9,095 bases of DNA. It comes from an uncultured Opitutales bacterium. GTDB taxonomy: Bacteria > Verrucomicrobiota > Verrucomicrobiia > Opitutales > Intestinicryptomonadaceae. The position numbers and the translations under genes were made by a program. The notes below the pieces were generated by a model, which worked only from the letters and a program-made list of their open reading frames with translations, was not told the origin of the DNA and searched no databases. Positions 5,921 through 9,095 of this stretch are shown piece after piece (positions within the stretch are counted from its first letter, which is position 1; each line of letters starts with the position of its first letter). The stretch lies in the NCBI GenBank assembly GCA_900547395.1, contig URGP01000029.1:1-9095 (forward strand). Direction: 5' to 3'.

Positions 5921-7690
5921 ATCGTTTTTGTTTCCGAAGGATTTTTCCTTGAATTTGCTTTTGCCCGATTTTGCGGAAGAGCCGCGCGTTTTTTTAAGAA
6001 CATCGCGCTGCTGCCTGCGCTCGGCAAGCCCCTTGTTCACTTCTATCGGGGAAAAATCTGGCGCAGTTTCGGAACAGTACATCGCAGCCCCCATAGTCAT
6101 CGGAAGCGGAATGAAATCCTGAACCTGCTGCAAGCTCCAATTCGATTTGGCAAGAAACTTGTCAACCACTTCCATGTTCTCCGCGGTGCATCCGGGGAAA
6201 TTTGAAATGAAATACGGAACCATGAACTGGCGTTTGCCAACGCGCCTGTTCACTTCGTCAAAAATCTCCTTGAAAGCCTCGAACTCTCCCGCCTTGCCCT
6301 TGCGCATGAGGCTTAAAACCCTGCCGTCGAGATGCTCGGGCGCGACGCTGACCTGCCCCGAAACGTGGTCTTTTATTATCTTCCTCGTCTGCCTCGGCTG
6401 GGCAAGAGCCAAATCCAGGCGAACCCCCGAATTTATGAAACAGTGCTTGATTTTGGGAAGGCGCATTATGGAATCCAAAAGCTCCATCAAAGGCTCTTCT
6501 TTCGCATTGTAATTTTTGCAAAAAGACGGGAATAGGCACGAGTAGCGCCTGCACTTTTTGCAAATTTCAATGTCGTGCGGCGAATGTCCGTAAATGTTGC
6601 CGGCCGCCCCCCCGATGTCGCTGATTGTTCCGCGAAAGAACTTCTCCTGCGAAAGCCTCTTTATGCTCCGCAACACGCTTTCCTTGCTGCGCGAAACCAA
6701 ATGCCTGCCCTGATGCGACACCAAGCCGCAAAACGCGCACCCGCCGGGGCATCCGCGAACTACGGGTATGGATTCCTTTATCATCTCCCACGCGGGAATT
6801 TTTTCCTTGTACGAAAAATGCGGCAAATTCGTAAACGGAAGCTCGCAAAAATAATCGAACTGCTCCTGCGTCAAAGGCGGGCGCGGAGGCTCGACAAGCA
6901 AAATTCTGCCGCGCGTCCGCTGGACAAGCCTTTTGGCGTTCCACGGATTTGTTTCAGACTCCGCTATTTTTGTCTCGCGCATTATCGCAAGCTTGTCGGA
7001 GCATATTTCCTCAAAACTCGGAAGCTCCCTGCAATCTTCCCCAAGTTCGAAAGATTCGCTTTCCTTCCCTCCAAGATAGCGGCAAGTTCCGCGAATGTTT
7101 TTGAGGTCTTTGCCGTCCCTAAGCCTTCCGAAAATTTCAAGCATCGTAAGCTCGCCCATGCCATAGCAAAGCAAATCCGCCTTGGCATCGACAAGCACGC
7201 TCGGGCGCATTTTATCCTGCCAATAATCGTAGTGGGCAATGCGCCTTAAACTTGCTTCGACCCCTCCCAATATTACCGTTATTCCGGGGAATGCCTGGCG
7301 CGCAAGCTGGCTGTAAACAACCGAAGCATGCGGCGGACACCGCCCAAGCTCCCCATTTGGAGAGAACCTGTCCTCCCTGCGAAGACGCCTGCCCGCAGTG
7401 TAAATCTTTACCATCGAATCCATGTTGCCGCTTGCGACGGCGCACCCCAAACGGGGTCTGCCAAACGCCTTTAAGGAATCGGGATTTTTCCAGTCTGGCT
7501 GGGCGCAAATCGCAACTTTGTACCCCGCGTCAAGCAAAACCCTCGCAATCAGAGACGGACCGAAAGTAGGATGGTCCACATAGGCGTCTCCCGTAATTAC
7601 TAAAATGTCAATACCGTCCCAACCCCTCGCCTCAACCTCTTCGGGAAGCATCGGAACAAATTTCAAAAGAATGTCGCGTGGAAAAGACAT
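5903..7690 (-). CDS. YgiQ-family radical SAM protein (UPF0313)
   Basis: This 595-residue protein belongs to the YgiQ family of radical S-adenosylmethionine enzymes, whose substrate is not established. The N-terminal part (about 20-200) is the YgiQ-specific region, beginning DILVITGDAYVDHPTFGPS (28-46) and resembling a Rossmann/B12-binding-like fold. The 4Fe-4S motif is CPGGCAFC (C314, C318, C321; C-x3-C-x2-C), inside VRGCPGGCAFCGLVSHQGR (311-329). A second cysteine cluster, C377, C380, C385 and C391, follows at the place where it is conserved in the family and could bind another metal centre. The last 30 residues are lysine- and serine-rich and probably disordered, as is common for the family. 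The ATG at 7690 is consistent with family N-termini, although its Shine-Dalgarno is weak. It lies 56 nt downstream of the cupin gene on the same strand and may be co-transcribed with it. Confidence 0.93.
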   Translation of the reverse strand: MSFPRDILLKFVPMLPEEVEARGWDGIDILVITGDAYVDHPTFGPSLIARVLLDAGYKVAICAQPDWKNPDSLKAFGRPRLGCAVASGNMDSMVKIYTAGRRLRREDRFSPNGELGRCPPHASVVYSQLARQAFPGITVILGGVEASLRRIAHYDYWQDKMRPSVLVDAKADLLCYGMGELTMLEIFGRLRDGKDLKNIRGTCRYLGGKESESFELGEDCRELPSFEEICSDKLAIMRETKIAESETNPWNAKRLVQRTRGRILLVEPPRPPLTQEQFDYFCELPFTNLPHFSYKEKIPAWEMIKESIPVVRGCPGGCAFCGLVSHQGRHLVSRSKESVLRSIKRLSQEKFFRGTISDIGGAAGNIYGHSPHDIEICKKCRRYSCLFPSFCKNYNAKEEPLMELLDSIMRLPKIKHCFINSGVRLDLALAQPRQTRKIIKDHVSGQVSVAPEHLDGRVLSLMRKGKAGEFEAFKEIFDEVNRRVGKRQFMVPYFISNFPGCTAENMEVVDKFLAKSNWSLQQVQDFIPLPMTMGAAMYCSETAPDFSPIEVNKGLAERRQQRDVLKKTRGSSAKSGKSKFKEKSFGNKNDKKSRV

Positions 7691-7746
7691 AAAAATTTAT
7701 CCGCCATATAAACATATTTTCCGAGCGGCATGCGACATTTTTTTAT

Positions 7747-8073
7747 CTAAAAATTTCCGAATATTGCAAGCCATACGCAGTCCTCGGAAGTGCGCATTAC
7801 CCTGTGCAAAACATGCCGTTTTATAAGCAAGCCGTCCCCCTTTTTCAAAAACGCGACTTCGCCTTCAAACTCTATCTGCGCCTCGCCTTGCAACACCCAA
7901 ACCTTCTCGTCTTCCTCTTGGTCATACCAAAATCCATCGGGAGACGAGGCTCTGTTTGAAACAATGCGCTCAACCCTGAAATTTTCCGACTGCGCCAAGA
8001 TTTCGATTTCCTCCGAACCGCTCCGCAATCCGACCATGCTGAAAAAATTATCCATGAAAATATTTTTAAACAT
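7747..8073 (-). CDS. Small single-domain cupin protein
   Basis: This is a 108-residue single cupin barrel. The first cupin motif reads WYDQEEDEKVWVLQGEAQIEF: the E-x6-G part is intact, but the usual H-x-H metal ligands are replaced by Y-x-Q (or W-x-D). This WYDQEEDE form recurs in a known subfamily of small bacterial cupins. The second motif, KKGDGLLIKRHVLHRV, keeps the final histidine of HRV. A classical metal-dependent dioxygenase function is therefore uncertain and no substrate can be named. I chose the ATG at 8073 because GGAA lies 9 nt upstream; a TTG at 8091 would add six residues and the ATG at 8055 has no ribosome site. The gene precedes ygiQ by 56 nt and is divergent from the HAD gene across a 68-nt A/T-rich gap that must hold both promoters. 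Confidence 0.8.
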   Translation of the reverse strand: MFKNIFMDNFFSMVGLRSGSEEIEILAQSENFRVERIVSNRASSPDGFWYDQEEDEKVWVLQGEAQIEFEGEVAFLKKGDGLLIKRHVLHRVMRTSEDCVWLAIFGNF

Positions 8074-8141
8074 TCCGCAATTTTCCGACAATCGAATTTT
8101 TTGTTGATTGAAAAAATTTTTTATGCAGACTTTCCTTTTTT

Positions 8142-8798
8142 ATGGCAAAAAAATTTACGGCACTTTTTGACTTGGACGGAGTGATTGTCGATACCGAAGC
8201 TGAATATACAAAGTTTTGGGATAAACAAGGCGCACTCTACCACCCTGAAATTAAAAACTTTGCGGCGGGCATCAAGGGCAATACCCTAACGCAGGTATTC
8301 GACAAATTTTTTGCGGACAACCCCGAAGCCCAAGCCAAAATAACGCGGGAACTCGATATTTTTGAGCGCGAAATGCCTTACGATTACATCGAAGGCATAC
8401 TCGAATTTCTTGACGCCATAAAGCGCGCGGGGACAAACACGGCAATCGTCACAAGCTCTAACGAGAAGAAAATGCAAAGCGTCTTCGCGCGCAAACCCGA
8501 ACTTCGCGGCTTTTTCGACGACGTGATTACGGCGGAACGCGTAAAGAAATCCAAGCCCGATCCGGAATGCTACCTGCTCGGAGCGTCAATTTTCGGAGCG
8601 GACAAAACAAGCGGTTTTGTGTTTGAAGACTCAAACGCGGGGCTTGCGGCAGGCAAGGCTTCGGGATTGAACGTCATAGGGCTTGCGACTACATACCCGA
8701 AAGAGAAAATCGAGAAATTTTGCGTGGACGTAATTCCGAATTACAGGGGATTGGATGCTACATTTTTCGACAAAGTATTGACTAAGCAAAAAATTTGA
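8142..8798 (+). CDS. HAD-superfamily phosphatase, beta-phosphoglucomutase-like
   Basis: This is a 218-residue haloacid dehalogenase superfamily hydrolase of subfamily I with a helical cap. All four catalytic motifs are present: motif I FDLDGVIVDTE (9-19, nucleophile D10 and acid/base D12), motif II IVTSSN (102-107, T104/S105), motif III SKPDP (137-141, K138) and motif IV FEDSNAG (161-167, E162/D163). The cap spans roughly residues 20-90 and contains GIKGNTLTQVFDKFF (43-57), a form seen in uncharacterised HAD phosphatases of this type. Likely reactions are hydrolysis of a small phosphorylated metabolite or phosphosugar mutase chemistry; the sequence does not say which. The ATG at 8142 places motif I at the normal distance, though no Shine-Dalgarno is visible. 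The tRNA-Val gene follows 61 nt downstream on the same strand with no terminator between, so read-through into the tRNA is possible. Confidence 0.9.
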   Translation: MAKKFTALFDLDGVIVDTEAEYTKFWDKQGALYHPEIKNFAAGIKGNTLTQVFDKFFADNPEAQAKITRELDIFEREMPYDYIEGILEFLDAIKRAGTNTAIVTSSNEKKMQSVFARKPELRGFFDDVITAERVKKSKPDPECYLLGASIFGADKTSGFVFEDSNAGLAAGKASGLNVIGLATTYPKEKIEKFCVDVIPNYRGLDATFFDKVLTKQKI

Positions 8799-8859
8799 AA
8801 AAAAAGCTTGCAAAACGAAAATACTTAAACAGTATTGCAAACTTTCTTTTATGAAAAAT

Positions 8860-8936
8860 GGGCGGTTAGCTCAGTTGGTTAGAGCGTCTGTCTTACACAC
8901 AGAATGTCACAAGTTCGAGTCTTGTACCGCCCACCA
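8860..8936 (+). tRNA. tRNA-Val (anticodon TAC)
   Basis: The acceptor stem GGGCGGT (8860-8866) pairs with ACCGCCC (8926-8932), followed by discriminator A and an encoded CCA (8934-8936). The anticodon stem TCTGT/ACAGA encloses the loop CTTACAC, so the anticodon is TAC for valine. The T arm ACAAG-TTCGAGT-CTTGT and a standard D arm are present, and the length of 77 nt is normal. The gene points outward toward the right repeat. A TTGCAA at 8808-8813 with TATTGC at 8833-8838 is a possible but poorly spaced promoter. Confidence 0.96.
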
Positions 8937-8940
8937 TTTA

Positions 8941-8975
8941 AAACGCAGGTTGCATATGCAATCCGCGTTTTTTTT
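8941..8975 (+). terminator. Rho-independent terminator of tRNA-Val
   Basis: A 13-position stem is formed by 8941-8953 and 8958-8970 around an ATAT loop, with one G-T pair and one A-C mismatch. It runs into eight T's ending at 8975. It starts 5 nt after the CCA of tRNA-Val. The rest of the right flank (8976-9040) holds only a short inverted repeat, CGATAA (9000-9005) with TTATCG (9016-9021), of unknown meaning. Confidence 0.85.
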
Positions 8976-9040
8976 GCGTCTGCAACCTTTGACGTAGAAC
9001 GATAAGGTTTAATTGTTATCGATTCTCACACACATGTTCC

Positions 9041-9094
9041 GGGTCAACACCAAAGGTTGTGGAATAGCGTTTTTTTGGTAATAGGTTTTTCATA
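9041..9094. repeat. Right copy of 54-bp terminal inverted repeat
   Basis: Bases 9041-9094 are the exact reverse complement of bases 1-54. The inner boundary is again the GGGTCAACACC edge, here 65 nt beyond the tRNA-Val terminator. The same open stretch (MKNLLPKKRY...) reads inward on the minus strand, diverging from the left copy at the repeat edge and stopping soon after. It is best read as the end of a second, oppositely oriented copy of a dispersed element whose body is outside the window. Confidence 0.85.
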
Positions 9095-9095
9095 G

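Noticed and set aside
8074..8091. Longer cupin start at a TTG
   Set aside because: The ATG at 8073 has GGAA at 9 nt upstream; the added residues show no conservation pattern.
8976..9040. Attachment site next to tRNA-Val
   Set aside because: No second copy of the tRNA 3' end and no integrase gene are present in the window; only a short 6-bp inverted repeat is visible.
1..9095. Linear replicon with hairpin telomeres, or a circular plasmid
   Set aside because: The end repeats are inverted, not direct, so they do not indicate a circle. The content is chromosomal housekeeping genes and tRNAs with no replication genes.

Overview
This is a 9.1 kb stretch of ordinary bacterial chromosome bounded by a perfect 54-bp inverted repeat (1-54 against 9041-9094). 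Genes are closely packed. Coding DNA has moderate GC and the intergenic DNA is very A/T-rich. Several genes lack a clear Shine-Dalgarno. The sequence alone does not fix the taxon. The secreted GH71/GH99-like hydrolase and the HAD phosphatase type are common in Bacteroidota and in the Verrucomicrobiota/PVC group. Both tRNA genes encode their 3' CCA, which is uncommon in Bacteroidota, so a Verrucomicrobiota-like host is a slightly better guess (low confidence).

Layout, left to right. An outward-facing (minus-strand) tRNA-Tyr has its own terminator. Next come four minus-strand genes, in transcription order: gnd, zwf and pgl, then a secreted GH71/GH99-like glycosidase. The first three sit 2 nt apart and encode the complete oxidative branch of the pentose phosphate pathway. 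The glycosidase has a strong terminator of its own and a separate upstream region with a short direct repeat. Divergent from gnd is a plus-strand SMR-family transporter of the Gdx/SugE guanidinium-exporter type. It converges on a minus-strand YgiQ-family radical SAM gene, and the two share a bidirectional terminator hairpin that includes the end of ygiQ. Upstream of ygiQ is a small cupin gene on the same strand, divergent from a plus-strand HAD phosphatase gene. An outward-facing tRNA-Val with terminator follows, then the right copy of the repeat.

How the genes relate. Zwf makes 6-phosphogluconolactone and NADPH, Pgl hydrolyses the lactone, and Gnd oxidatively decarboxylates 6-phosphogluconate to ribulose-5-phosphate with a second NADPH. 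The glycosidase probably releases sugar outside the cytoplasm; any link to the pathway operon is only by position. The other genes are unrelated single-gene functions.

The most unusual structural signal is at the edges. Each end reads tRNA, terminator, then the boundary of the same repeat in inverted orientation. This looks like two copies of a repeated or insertion element lying just downstream of tRNA terminators, at which an assembly stopped. I see no CRISPR array, phage gene, defence system or clearly new multi-gene system here.
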